Assembly: GCA_023014485.1 (NCBI GenBank) | Contig: JAJOZX010003320.1 | Span: 257,501 to 321,500 of the forward strand | Direction: 5' to 3' | Length of the DNA stretch: 64,000 nt | From: Bathynomus jamesi | Lineage: Eukaryota; Arthropoda; Malacostraca; Isopoda; Cirolanidae | Shown: positions 1 through 9,970 of the stretch, piece after piece | Position numbering within the stretch: position 1 is the first letter of the stretch | How the letters are laid out: the number at the start of each line of letters is the position of its first letter | Made by a program: the position numbers and the translations under genes | The notes under the pieces: generated by a model | Database searches by the model: none | Told to the model about the DNA's origin: nothing | What the model saw: the letters and a program-made list of their open reading frames with translations, nothing else

Positions 1-28
1 GATGAGCGTATTGCTCGAAACGTTGCGC
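1..28 (+). ncRNA. Possible decayed hammerhead core at window edge
   Basis: The window opens with GAUGA, then a GC-rich hairpin with a GUAUU loop, then CGAAACGUUGCGC. This resembles a hammerhead core followed by a short stem III, as at the PLE ends elsewhere in this window. The first bases of the core and all of stem I 5' lie outside the window, and the hairpin can also pair in a way that competes with the catalytic fold. Weak call. Confidence 0.2.
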
Positions 29-123
29 ATTAAAGAAGACTTTTCATGGCATTTACATTTCTCCTTGTCATTGGATTTCTCCTAAATATTAAATTGAAGC
101 TCTGTAGAAGCAACCCGCATGAT

Positions 124-150
<27 letters not shown>
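124..150. repeat. (TA)n microsatellite
   Basis: Pure TA run next to the 3' end of the minus-strand PLE-A copy. The plus-strand copy also ends at a TA tract (from 4129). Confidence 0.9.
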
Positions 151-154
<4 letters not shown>

Positions 155-227
155 ATTATTTCACGAAAGTCAAACGTAAAAAATATTTATGATGAATAAA
201 ACCAAGAAGGAAAGGAAACACAGAATG

Positions 228-267
228 GTGCTCAAGCGCTTTCGTCTAATGACATCCTCAGGAACAC
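228..267 (-). ncRNA. Hammerhead ribozyme-like motif, PLE-A 3' end
   Basis: Read on the minus strand: stem I 5' GUGUUC, core CUGAGGA, one extra U, stem II GUC/GAC with loop AUUA, then GAAA, palindromic stem III AGC/GCU, cleavage-position U, stem I 3' GAGCAC. Stem I makes six pairs (one G-U). The match to CUGANGA...GAAA and three paired stems in the right order are direct observations. Catalysis is inferred; the extra U after the core is not canonical. Confidence 0.65.
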
Positions 268-323
268 TGAAGTACATAAAGAGTTACAGCCTATATATAC
301 GTTACAGAAAAAAAAAATATATG

Positions 324-356
<33 letters not shown>
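324..356. repeat. (TA)n microsatellite
   Basis: TA run in the PLE-A 3' UTR; it supplies the TA target duplication of the mariner at 357-1091. Confidence 0.85.
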
Positions 357-358
<2 letters not shown>

Positions 359-1091
359 TGTCCATAAATTATTCACCCCATTATAAGCCTTAATAAATTC
401 GTTATTATAGGAGCTATCTTAAAACGGTTTGCGGCAATTAATAACACAACTCAAGAAATTTTTTTCTTTGTTTCGCAGAACATCCACTATGGGCAAAGTG
501 GCGACAGTGAAGGAGAAAGCAATGTGTGTGCTGTGGATATGGGAAACCAAATCTCCAATTACTGTACAGAGACGTTTTCGGGAGGAATATCAGAAAAATC
601 CTCAGCTGCACCTCAGCTTGAGGATATGCAGCCCCGTGTGTTCTTTCAGCAAGATGGGGCACCGCCACACTGGGGATTAGAAGTGCGGAGGTTCCTCAAT
701 GAAAAGTTCCCTTCTCGTTGGATCGGGCGAGATGGCCCTATTCCATGGCCTCCTCGTTCCCCGGATATCACGCCTCTGGATTTCTTTCAATGGGGCTACA
801 CAAAGGACAGAGTGTATGCAAAGAAGGTTAATAACATCAGAGAATTAAGACACCGGGTTGAAGAGACATTAGCTTCCATCATGCAAGACATGCTTCTTAA
901 TGTTTGGAACGAAATCATCTATCGCCTTGATGTTCTGCGTGCTACCAATGGGGCTCACGTGGAGGTTTACTGAATTAAAACAAAAATATCTTGAGTTGTG
1001 TTATTAATTGCCGGAAACCGTTTTAAGATAGCTCCTATAATAACGAATTTATTAAGGCTTATAATGGGGTGAATAATTTATGGACACCCTG
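357..1091 (+). mobile_element. Tc1/mariner DD41D deletion derivative
   Basis: About 735 bp with long terminal inverted repeats (GGTGTCCATAAATTATTCAC at the left, mirrored at 1070-1091), continuing inward for about 90 bp through AATAACACAACTCAAGA. TA dinucleotides flank both ends, as expected for Tc1/mariner. The long inverted repeats and small core make it MITE-like. Confidence 0.85.
489..970 (+). pseudogene. Truncated DD41D mariner transposase
   Basis: The start at 489 opens an N-terminal helix-turn-helix (VKEKAMCVLWIWETKSPIT) that reads for about 40 residues. A large internal deletion then removes the second helix-turn-helix and the first catalytic Asp, and the frame changes. The C-terminal half (VFFQQDGAPPHW ... 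SPDITPLDFFQWGY) carries the second and third catalytic Asp with 41 residues between them, the spacing of the rosa/VS-type DD41D group. It cannot code for an active enzyme. Confidence 0.8.
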
Positions 1092-1561
1092 TATATATAT
1101 ATATACAATAGACGGAGAAATAAAAAAAAATTAAACATTAAAGGATTGTGGGAGGAGCATACAAATTTGTAAGGAAAACTACCGATTTTTAGCACTTTTG
1201 CTCGAATCCAACACAAGATCAAATGAATTGTTTCCAACCAATGCTATAGTAAATTAAAAAAAAATAATAAATTGAAAAATAAAAACAAAAATAAAACTTA
1301 TAAGAGGAGCATACAAATTTATACTGGAAATCTGCCCAGGTTTTACCACTCTGCCCTTCTTGTCTAAGTTCGATATATATAAAAATAAATTGAAAAATAA
1401 AAGTTATTAGAGTAGCATACAAGTTTACCAAAGGTTTAGCGTTCTACCCTTCTTATCTAAATCCGTTCTGAAGGAATTCAAAACAACAGGATCGAGTTGA
1501 AAAAGACCTTTGCTTATGTTGAAGTTATTTGTAAGTTGGATAATGGCAGACTCAAGAATAT

Positions 1562-2332
1562 TTATATTAACAATGTTGCTAGAGTGAAACAAAACTGAGC
1601 ATTATTCCAATCAATGCAGTGGGATAACTCTGACAAATGGACAAAAAGGGCACTGGACGACTGTCCCGTTGTAACGGAATATTGATGTTGTTTTATACGT
1701 GTGTGCAAATCCTTTCCCGTCTGACCTATGTAAAAGGAATCACATTGTTTACAACCAATTTCATAGATAATGCCTGAATTATTGGTAGGGCTATTTTTTA
1801 CTATGATATTTTTCACAATATTGTTATATGAAAATACTACATTACTATCCAAAAGTTTAAGTACATTAGCAATGCCTTAAAAGCCCTGGAAAAATGGAAG
1901 TACTAAAATATTCTTTGACAAAGTACGAGTGTTATTATTCACACGATAGAAAGTTCGGTTTGCCTTGTTGAGACAAGATTCCATAAACGCAGATGGATAA
2001 CACAGATCACTTTCAATGCCGTTGATTTTTTCCAATTCGGCATCGATGTATTCTGGACTGGCGATCCTAAGGGCGCGGAGAAACACTGAAGAAAAAATGA
2101 CCTTCTTAGTGGGGGTATCATGTCCCGAGTAAAAGTGTACGTAGGACAAAATTGTTTGTTTTTTCCGATAGATACTAAACTTAAAACCTGGGCTTTCCCT
2201 ATGTACACGCACATCCAAAAACAGGATTGAGTTTTCTTGTTCCACTTCTAAAGTAAACTTAATGGAGGCGACTTGATCATTTAACTGAAGGAGGAAGTCA
2301 TCCAGGTCACGATTCATGGGCCAGATACACAA
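1562..2332 (-). pseudogene. PLE-A reverse transcriptase/GIY-YIG remnant
   Basis: Two minus-strand blocks (2332-1877 and 1852-1562), separated by a stop and frame change, match residues about 160-420 of the intact plus-strand protein at 2365-3750. Present are the palm segment after YVDD (IWPMNRDLDDFLLQL), the connector, and the GIY-YIG core (IIYEIGCKQCDSFYIGQTG). The RT fingers and YVDD itself are missing because the copy is 5'-truncated. Local nonsense and frame errors show it is dead. Confidence 0.85.
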
Positions 2333-2364
2333 AATATCGTCGACGTACCGTACCTGGCAACCAT

Positions 2365-3750
2365 ATGCGCCCTATTATTAGCTCGGTGGGCTCTATTACT
2401 TATAAACTCTCCAAATGGCTTGTCAAAGTCTTGTCCTCCATTTTCGGAACTATCTCTGATTCACATGTAAAAAATTCCATGGATCTTACTGAAAAATTGA
2501 ATAATGCACGTACTGAAACCAACGATAGATTGATCAGTTTTGACGTTTGTTCATTGTTTACAAAGGTGCCGATTGACGATATGCTTGACTTTCTCTCCCG
2601 AGAATTACATAAGTACGACCTGCCACTACCTGCACACATTGTTTTGGAACTTATTAAGCTTTGCATCAAAGACTGTAAATTCACTTTCAATAACGAGTAT
2701 TATCAACAAGTGTTTGGGATGGCCATGGGCAACCCCTTGTCGCCCCTCCTCTCCAATATTTATATGGAGTTTTTCAAAATTACTTACATTCCGAGAATCC
2801 TGGGGGTTGGCATCCCATGGTTGCGGTACGTCGACGATATTTTGTGTATCTGGCCCATGAATCGTGACCTGGATGACTTCCTCCTTCAGTTAAATGATCA
2901 AGTCCCCTCCATTAAGTTTACTTTAGAAGTGGAACAAGACAAATCAATCCCGTTTTTGGATGTGCGTGTACATAGAGAAAGCCCAGGTTTTAAGTTTAGT
3001 ATCTATCGGAAAAAAACAAACAATTTGTCCTACGTGCACTTTTACTCGGGACATGACACCCCCACTAAGAAGGTAATTTTTTCTTCAATGTTTCTCCGCG
3101 CCCTTAGGATCGCCAGTCCAGAATACATCGATGCCGAATTGGAAAAAATCAACGGTATTGGAAGTGATCTGTGTTATCCATCTGCGTTTATGGAATCTTG
3201 TCTCAACATGGCAAAACGAACTTTCTATCGTGTGAATAATAACACTCGTACTTTGTCAAAGAATATTTTAGTACTTCCATTTTTCCAGGGGTTTCTAGGC
3301 ATTGCTAATGTACTTAAACTTTTGGATATTAATGTAGTATTTTCATATAACAATATTGTGAAAAATATCATAGTAAAAAATAGCCCTACGAATAATTCAG
3401 GCATTATCTATAAAATTGGTTGTAAACAATGTGATTCCTTTTACATAGGTCAGACGGGAAAGGATTTGCACACACGCATAAAACAGCATCAATATTCCGT
3501 TAGAACAGGACAGTCGTCCAGTGCCCTTTTTGTCCATTTGTCAGAGTTATCTCACTGTACTGATTGGAATAATGCTTCAGTTTTGTTTCACTCTAGCAAC
3601 ATTGTTAATATAAATATTCTTGAGTCTGCCATTATCCAACTTACAAATAACTTCAATATAAGCAAAGGTCTTTTTCAACTCGATCCTGTTGTTTTGAATT
3701 CCTTCAGAACGGATTTAGATAAGAAGGGTAGAACGCTAAACCTTTGGTAA
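2365..3750 (+). CDS. Penelope-like reverse transcriptase with GIY-YIG endonuclease (5'-truncated)
   Basis: 461 codons without a break. It begins inside the RT domain at RPIISSVGSITYKLSK, so the methionine is probably just the first one left after truncation. RT motifs follow in order: ISFDVCSLFTKVPI (motif A), GMAMGNPLSPLLSNIYMEFF (motif B), LRYVDDILC (catalytic YVDD, about residue 155). The C-terminal GIY-YIG endonuclease is seen as IIYKIGCKQCDSFYIGQTG followed by THTRI-type Arg residues. PLEs use these two activities for target-primed insertion. The missing N terminus makes autonomous activity unlikely, but it is the best-kept reading frame in the first 10 kb. Confidence 0.9.
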   Translation: MRPIISSVGSITYKLSKWLVKVLSSIFGTISDSHVKNSMDLTEKLNNARTETNDRLISFDVCSLFTKVPIDDMLDFLSRELHKYDLPLPAHIVLELIKLCIKDCKFTFNNEYYQQVFGMAMGNPLSPLLSNIYMEFFKITYIPRILGVGIPWLRYVDDILCIWPMNRDLDDFLLQLNDQVPSIKFTLEVEQDKSIPFLDVRVHRESPGFKFSIYRKKTNNLSYVHFYSGHDTPTKKVIFSSMFLRALRIASPEYIDAELEKINGIGSDLCYPSAFMESCLNMAKRTFYRVNNNTRTLSKNILVLPFFQGFLGIANVLKLLDINVVFSYNNIVKNIIVKNSPTNNSGIIYKIGCKQCDSFYIGQTGKDLHTRIKQHQYSVRTGQSSSALFVHLSELSHCTDWNNASVLFHSSNIVNINILESAIIQLTNNFNISKGLFQLDPVVLNSFRTDLDKKGRTLNLW

Positions 3751-4054
3751 ACTTGTATGCTACTCTAATAACTTTTATTTTTCAATTTATTTTTATATAT
3801 ATCGAACTTAGACAAGAAGGGCAGAGTGCTAAAACCTGGGCAGATTTCCAGTATAAATTTGTATGCTCCTCTTATAAGTTTTATTTTTATTTTTATTTTT
3901 CAATTTATTTTTTTTAATTGACTATAACATTGGTTGGAAACAATTCATTTGATCTTGTGTTGGATTCGAGCAAAAGTGCTAAAAATCGGTAGTTTTTCCT
4001 TACAAATTTGTATGCTCCTCCCACAATCCTTTAATATTTAATTTTTATTTTTAT

Positions 4055-4098
4055 TTCCCCTGAGGATGTCATTAGACGAAAGCGCTTGAGCACCATTC
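4055..4098 (+). ncRNA. Hammerhead-like motif, PLE-A plus copy, stem I lost
   Basis: Same core as at 228-267 (CUGAGGA, U, GUC-AUUA-GAC, GAAA, AGCGCU, U). The sequence before the core is a T-rich run joined by a deletion, so stem I can no longer pair properly. Probably inactive. Confidence 0.5.
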
Positions 4099-4126
4099 TG
4101 TGTTTCCTTTCCTTCGTGGTTTTAGT

Positions 4127-4128
<2 letters not shown>

Positions 4129-4188
<60 letters not shown>

Positions 4189-4257
4189 TATATATATATA
4201 CGGTATACACACATATACATATATATATTATATATATATTATACGGTATACACACAC

Positions 4258-4310
<53 letters not shown>
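4129..4310. repeat. (TA)n tract with two GTATACACACATATACAT interruptions
   Basis: About 180 bp of mostly TA with a duplicated CGGTATACACACATATAC segment. It forms the left insertion context of the mariner at 4311. Confidence 0.9.
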
Positions 4311-4313
<3 letters not shown>

Positions 4314-5702
4314 GTGATCCAGAGAAATGGGACCCAAAATAAACCCCTGTAACTCCTAAAGTATAAGTCCTTTTATAAAATCATACGTATCATTCGAAAG
4401 AGGATAGTTACAAGTTTGTACAGGATTGTATAGGTTTTGACAATACAAGACAAGATAAGATACGAAACAAAATAAAAGTGTTAGTTAAAGCTAACCCTTC
4501 AAGATGACGGCATGGACTGTGGAACAGCTGCGTTTCATAACTGAGCAATATTATGAGCATGGAAGAAGTGTAGTTTCAGCTCAAAGATCTTTCAAGACAA
4601 ATTTTCAGATGTCAAAATCACCTTCTAAGAAAGTAATCCGTCGGTGTGTCAGAAATTTTTCCCTAACTGGCAGCATTGGAAAAAGAAAACCAACTGGAAG
4701 AGTGCGCACAGCAAGGATAGACGAGATCATTAACAGAACTCATGAAATTGTACAGGATAATCCTAACATAAGCATCATACGTGCTTCTCAGCTGTTAGGA
4801 GTTGGATATGGAACAACACACCGTATATTCAAGCAAAATTTAATGCTCTTTCCATATAAAATTCAAACAGTGCAACAACTAAACGATGGAGATTTCGCAC
4901 GAAGACGACAATTCTGTCAATGGATCCAACATAAGGTAAATGACACCACCAATTTTCTAGCAACTTTGATTATGTCAGACGAAGCCCATTTTCACTTGAA
5001 TGGAACTGTAAACAAACAAAATTGTCGTTTCTGGGCAACAGAAAATCCATTGAATATTACCGAAGTCCCGTTGCATAGTCAGCGTGTAACTGTTTGGTGT
5101 GGTCTTACTGCATCTCGGATCATAGGGCCGTACTTTTTCGAGGATTCCACCGAAACACGGTCACTGTAAATGGTGATCGCTACGAAAAAATGTTGACCGA
5201 TTTCCTTATTCCTAAATTAGAGATCTTTGTCTAGAAAACCACTGGTTCCAACAAGACGGAGCTACCTGCCATACCACGAGGAACTGCATGGCAGTTTTGC
5301 GTCAAACGTTTCCAGGCGAGTTAATCTCAAGATTTGGAGACGTTGAATGGCCCGCAAGGTCTCCGGATTTTTCTCCCTTTGATTATTATCTCTGGGGATA
5401 TTTAAAGAGTAGGGTCTACAGAAATAACCCAACGACCTTGCAAGAATTGAAGGCCGCCATCACAAATGAGATACAGGCCATACCACCGCACACTCTTGCA
5501 AAAGTGATGCAGAACTTACAGGCGAGAACACTGGAATGCTTGGCAACTAATGGAGCACATTTGAAAGGAGTCATTTTAAAAAATAAATATTTCATAATAA
5601 ACTTGTAACTCTACTCTTTCGAATGATATATAGTTTTTATGAAAGGAATTAAATATTAAGAATATTTGGCTTTTTTTTATGGGTCCCATTTATCTGGATC
5701 AC

Positions 5703-5705
<3 letters not shown>
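4311..5705 (+). mobile_element. Tc1/mariner DD41D element, nearly full length
   Basis: 1.39 kb. The termini GGGTGATCCAGAGAAATGGG (left) and the mirrored GGGTGATCCAGATAAATGGG (right) form inverted repeats of at least 24 bp with one mismatch. The element lies inside (TA)n, so the TA duplication cannot be separated from the repeat. It holds a near-complete transposase. Confidence 0.9.
4504..5608 (+). pseudogene. DD41D mariner transposase, two frameshifts
   Basis: The start at 4504 follows a short leader after the left inverted repeat. Visible parts: helix-turn-helix 1 (VEQLRFITEQYYEHGRSVV), GRPR-like linker (GRVRTARID), helix-turn-helix 2 (SIIRASQLLGVGYGTTHRI), first catalytic Asp in MSDEAHFHLNG, second in WFQQDGATCH, third in SPDFSPFDYYLWGY; the last two are 41 residues apart. 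Two single-base losses, near 5148 and 5221, shift the frame between the first and second Asp. Apart from these, the roughly 365-residue protein is complete, so inactivation looks recent. Confidence 0.88.

Positions 5706-5744
<39 letters not shown>
5706..5744. repeat. (TA)n microsatellite
   Basis: TA run shared by the mariner on its left and the hAT on its right. Confidence 0.9.
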
Positions 5745-5747
<3 letters not shown>

Positions 5748-6026
5748 TGGCGACTCGTGACATTTTTGTTCAGGCATGCAATGTTATGGAATGGAAGAAA
5801 AACATCCGCCTAACCCTCTTGCCCAAACTTTGCATATTGTTTACATAGAACTTAGCAAGTTAAAGGTGTTTTACAAACTTTTGGGGACCTCTTTGAAGGA
5901 AAGTTCATTTAGTGTTAGGCTTAAATATGCGAACAAAAAATTAGACATATTTATATATAGTAGTTACCGAATTGATCTAAAGAAAAAGATACAAATTTAA
6001 AATTTACCTTAAATAATTGTGAAGCA

Positions 6027-8171
6027 TTATTTGAATTGAAATTCTGCTCTCCTAGTTTTCCTGCAAATTTCTTCGATGACCAAATTGTAAAAGTACTCTC
6101 GATTCTCCATAAGCTTCTTGGGGAAATTTTTTTCAATTGAAATTAAGGCAAGATTAGATAGCCTTTCTTCACTTTGGGAACTCCGTAAATAACTTTTAAT
6201 TCTTTTAAGCGCAGAAAATGATCGCTCAACACTTGCTGTCGATATTGGTATAGTTAGAATCAAATTCGTCAATTTATATATTTCCTTAAGACCTTTGTGC
6301 ATTTCGCTTTCCAGTAGATATTTTAGGAGCTCAGCAACATTCTTTTTGGCAAAAGATTTGTGCGAATATAAAACACACAATTCAGAACGGAGACGTGGAA
6401 ACTCAAAAAATGAATTGTAGCTTCTTTTCAAAGATTCAAAAGTTCTCTCTGGGAAAGTAACATCATAGAACTCAAATTTTTTGCAATCTAAAAGCTCAAT
6501 GAATTCCAATTTTTCCATTGAACTGAAACGCTCTTTCATTTGAAGAAGTATATTATCGAATATTTCATGAAATAGTTGACTATACTTCTCTTGTGGAGAA
6601 AGACTCTGTTTCCTTTTACATACAGGTTCACCACATCTTTCTGTTATCAAGTCCCACATATCTGCAAATTTTGTATCCCTTATTTGTTTGATTTTTTCAT
6701 AGTGCTTTCAACGGTGATTGAGCTATACACAATATCCATAGATTTTGTTTGCAGCACATTAAATAGATATTCAGTAAAAGGAAAAATTTGAAGAAAATAC
6801 TTCTAATAAAAAATTAAAATCGAAAGTATCGATACCAGCAAGCAATCCGCGTGCACTATTTTTTGTTTTTTCATCAAATTTCTTTGGGTTTTCAAGAATG
6901 CTTTTTAAAAGATCTATTATATCTTCTTTATTTTCCTTAACTCTTTCAACTAGACGAGATGAATAGTTCCACCGCGTTGGAGCCAGTTTAGGGAAACGCT
7001 TTCCAACAACTTTGTCAAGCATTGAAGTTCGCTTAGTTGAACTGCTGAAAAATGATGACAAACTTCCTAATACTGAAAAAAAATTATTACATTCGGAAAT
7101 TTCAGCGACAGCTTGGGATAAAACAAGGTTAAGTTTATGGGCGTAGCAGTGAAGAAAAATAGCCTCTGGTACAGTTTCTCTAATCTTTGTTTGTACTCCA
7201 TTAAGATCGCTCCCCATAACAGCAGCACCGTCGTAGGTTTGAGCAACTAATTTTTTCAAACAGCCCAGTTCACCTAGTTGCCTTATAGATAAATCAGAAA
7301 TCGCTCCTGCACTTCTATCATTGCTGACGTCATTGAATTTTATAAATCGTTCACAAATCTCTCCATGTTTATTAACATAACGAACAACAGTAGAGAGTTG
7401 AGAAAAACAGCTGACATCAGATGTTTCATCTAATAAAATCGCCACATACATGCAGTCGATAAGCTCACGTTTTATTTGTTCTAACATAACTGCACTAATA
7501 GATTGAATTATGTCATTCTGAATAGCAGATGATGTTCCCTTAAAAACAGTCGCAGTTTTTAAATGGTTTTGAAGCTTTTCATCGAATTCTCCCATACAAA
7601 ATACCAATTCAATATAGTTACCCCTATTGTCAGCGTTTTCTTCTTCATTGTGACCGCGAAATGCTAATTCTTGCATACCTAAAAAACATGTTATCCTAAT
7701 CAAACGTTTCAAAATTTCTCGATTCTTATTAACTTCTTCGTTATGTCTGGAAATGGCAACTGATTTCTGCTTGTCGAGTATTAAATCAATTCTTTCTGAC
7801 TTTCCAAATGTTTTAAGATCAACAAATGCATTTATGTGAGCAAGAGATTTTTCATGGCGAGAAATTGCAGTATGTAAATTGTTTAAATCGTCGTATCCAC
7901 GACTAACAGAATTCCACACAGAGTTATCTCTTGAAAATAGGAAACACGACCAACAGTACAATTTGTTATTTGAAATATTTCCACATAACCAGGGAACATC
8001 ATCATACAGCTTAGGATTAAATTTCCTAGTGAAGCCTTTATTTTCTTTGCTTAAATTCAAATGTGGAATCGGTCTGCCATTATTCAATATGCGCTTTTTC
8101 TCATCAAAAGAGAGTGAGTAAAATCTTCTAGTCTTCAATTGATTAAACACATAGTCAGTCATTATGGGCAC
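6027..8171 (-). pseudogene. hAT transposase, ZMYM1-like, frameshifted
   Basis: A 466-codon block (8171-6771) and a 210-codon block (6659-6027) in different frames make one protein of about 700 residues. Order: TTF-type zinc finger (WLCGNISNNKLYCWSCFLFS), first Asp in ILLDETSDVS, second in TYDGAAVMG, HCYAHKLNLVL, the hAT Arg-Trp in APTRWNYSSR, and the C-terminal dimerisation region with catalytic Glu in TASVERSFSALKRIKSYLR. The break between blocks (about 6660-6780) is the only obvious damage. Family knowledge: hAT transposases cut and paste DNA and leave 8-bp duplications. Confidence 0.88.
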
Positions 8172-8515
8172 TACAATGCTATAATTTATTTAACTGATTA
8201 TCCAAAATAATTAAAGCACAAAAGGGAACACCGAACACAAGTGGATGCTTGCGGCGGTGGTACTGGAAAGAAGCCTTGTCAGAATTGCCAGATGTTACTT
8301 TTTGGTGAATGCACCTATAAAACTGAATGCATGCCGTATTATTTTCATTAATTAAAAAAAATCAGAACAAAGCTTTTTAATTATTTTTAGTAAAAATATT
8401 AAGTAAATTTTCTAAGCATATTTTAAAACATATTGCCTTTTGAATTTAGCTATGAGGCTCAAAAAAAATATCTTATGGATAGTGAGAAGTCTCCTTAAAA
8501 AATTGCCCAAGGCAA

Positions 8516-8679
8516 GGCGGTGTAAACAAAATCATGTCTTATTTCACTAGACAATTAAGAAGATTTTTCTGTACCCAGACTGAATTAGTGAATGCTTTAG
8601 CTACAAGTATTTCGATCTGTGTACAGAAAAATGTTCTTAATTGTCTAATGAAATAAGACATAATTTTGTTTACACCGCC
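8516..8679. mobile_element. Small palindromic MITE
   Basis: Inverted repeats of about 60 bp starting GGCGGTGTAAACAAAAT at both ends, with a short non-coding centre. CAA on both sides may be a 3-bp target duplication. No coding capacity; superfamily not assigned. Confidence 0.7.
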
Positions 8680-8826
8680 CAATAGCCAGTACATGCGTGA
8701 TTGAAGCCTTAGACTATTTTTAGTTTCTGAAAATTATTTTTGTCAATTATAATCCTTACTTAGATCTGAAAAGAGAACATATTTAACACATGCATTACAT
8801 GCGTTGCATTCATTAAGAAATCGCCA

Positions 8827-8829
<3 letters not shown>

Positions 8830-8871
<42 letters not shown>
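8830..8871. repeat. (TA)n microsatellite
   Basis: Right flank of the hAT element; continues the tract at 5706-5744 into which the hAT inserted. Confidence 0.9.
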
Positions 8872-8873
<2 letters not shown>

Positions 8874-9096
8874 TTATGCACATATACATATCCGTATATT
8901 TGGGGAACAGCTTTTCCTTTAAACATGTTTGGTTGAACAATCGACCGTAGTTTTTATTTATTAATTTGTTATTAGTTTTCTCAATTTTCTGTATGACATT
9001 TTTCAATAATGCTGGTAAATTATAAATAATATTTCCAAAATTTTCCGACGTTTCGCTCTGTCGTCCAGCATCTTCAGGGAATTCGTTTAGAGCCAT
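8872..9096 (-). pseudogene. PLE-B N-terminal coding fragment
   Basis: Begins MALNEFPEDAGRQ at 9096 and runs through KNVIQKIEKTNNKLI and CLKEKLFPKYTD, a helical N-terminal region typical of Penelope-like ORFs before the RT domain. The hammerhead core (9037-9084) lies inside the coding region. Cut off by the microsatellite after about 75 residues. Confidence 0.6.
9037..9084 (-). ncRNA. Hammerhead ribozyme-like motif, PLE-B 5' copy
   Basis: Minus strand: stem I 5' GAAUUCC, core CUGAAGA, extra U, stem II GCU/AGC with loop GGACGACAG, GAAA, minimal palindromic stem III ACGU, cleavage-position C, stem I 3' GGAA-AA-UUU. Stem II differs from PLE-A (GUC/GAC) yet stays paired, which argues for selection on structure. 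Probably the best-preserved core in the window. Confidence 0.65.
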
Positions 9097-9970
9097 CTTC
9101 GTAGGTGTTCTGCGTAGAATGAAAATTTCAACGATCAAAGAAGTTGGAATAGTAGGGGTAAAGATGTAATAATGACACCTTTGGTAGTGGTAGAAATAAG
9201 TTTGAAAATGAAATATAGTAGGAGTTTAAAGATTCCAGGTTGGCTGGAGATCTCTGTCGTCATTATTTCTTATTTTATACTATCGTGCGTGTGGGCACTG
9301 TGAGTTCACATTGTTTTTAAACATAAAGGGTGTCCCATAAGTTCGGCATCATAGGAGAAATTCATATTTTTCTATTTCTACAAACCATAATTCATATTTT
9401 TCTCTTTCTACAGGCCATAATGTCTATGCTCGGGATGCCAATTTCCCGTCCACCATTTTGTTCAGTGACGAGGCTGTTTTTTATGGAAATGGTGAGGTTA
9501 ATCGACAGAACACCCTCTACTGGTCTCAAAACAACCCTCACTGGTATACCTCTTCAAAGGAACAAGGTGCATCTCGGGTGATGGTATGGTTTGGCATTTG
9601 GAAGGATCGCTTCATAGGCCCCCTCTTTTTCGATGAACATGTCACTGACGGCACCTACCTACGTATGCTCAAGGAAGAAGCATTTCCCAGTGTCTTGAAC
9701 GAAGAAGGAAATTTCCCAACATGGTTCCAGCAAGACGGCGCTCCTGCACATTACAGCACCCAAGTAAGGGAATACCTGTACCAACAATTCCCTGGTCATT
9801 GGATAGGACGTCGAGGGCCTGTGGAATGGCCAACTAGAAGCCCGGATCTCACGCCACTAGATTTTTATCTCTGGGGCCACTTGAAAGCGCTGGTATACGC
9901 AGAGAAAATTAGGAGTGTTAAACATTTGCGGCAGCGCATTATTGGGGCATGTAACACCATTACTCCTGAC

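Larger units (their letters stand above)
186..2351 (-). mobile_element. Penelope-like element PLE-A, minus copy, 5'-truncated and interrupted
   Basis: Reverse complement of the PLE-A copy at 2352-4128. Coding similarity starts just after the reverse-transcriptase YVDD box and runs through GIY-YIG, 3' UTR and the terminal hammerhead segment. A DD41D mariner (357-1091) sits in the TA-rich part of the 3' UTR. The copy meets its plus-strand relative head to head near 2345-2352. PLEs are retroelements coding for a reverse transcriptase fused to a GIY-YIG endonuclease, and inverted partial copies are a known arrangement for them. Confidence 0.85.
2352..4128 (+). mobile_element. Penelope-like element PLE-A, plus copy, 5'-truncated
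   Basis: Contains a long undamaged reading frame (2365-3750), a 3' UTR rich in TTTTATTTTT, and the terminal hammerhead-like segment ending next to (TA)n. Relative to the minus copy, about 100 bp just upstream of the hammerhead core is missing, which removes most of stem I 5'. The upstream part of the RT domain is absent. Confidence 0.85.
5745..8829 (-). mobile_element. hAT transposon, ZMYM1/TTF-finger type
   Basis: Ends CAGTGGCGACTCGTG (left) and CAGTGGCGATTTC (right, inverted) fit the hAT terminal rule YARNG. The 8-bp target duplication is ATATATAT in the surrounding microsatellite. 3.1 kb, with one transposase gene on the minus strand and a 164-bp MITE (8516-8679) in its 5' flank. Confidence 0.85.
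8872..9131 (-). mobile_element. PLE-B 5' terminal fragment
   Basis: Bases 9025-9131 repeat the PLE-B segment at 21626-21734 with few differences, including the hammerhead. Downstream on the minus strand the frame continues into a PLE N-terminal coding region that stops at the (TA)n. Confidence 0.75.

Noticed and set aside
4031..4352. Reading frames of about 70-90 codons full of Ile-Tyr
   Set aside because: They are translations of (TA)n. The same holds for frames at 35077-35366, 30688-31159, 5666-5848 and 47125-47367.
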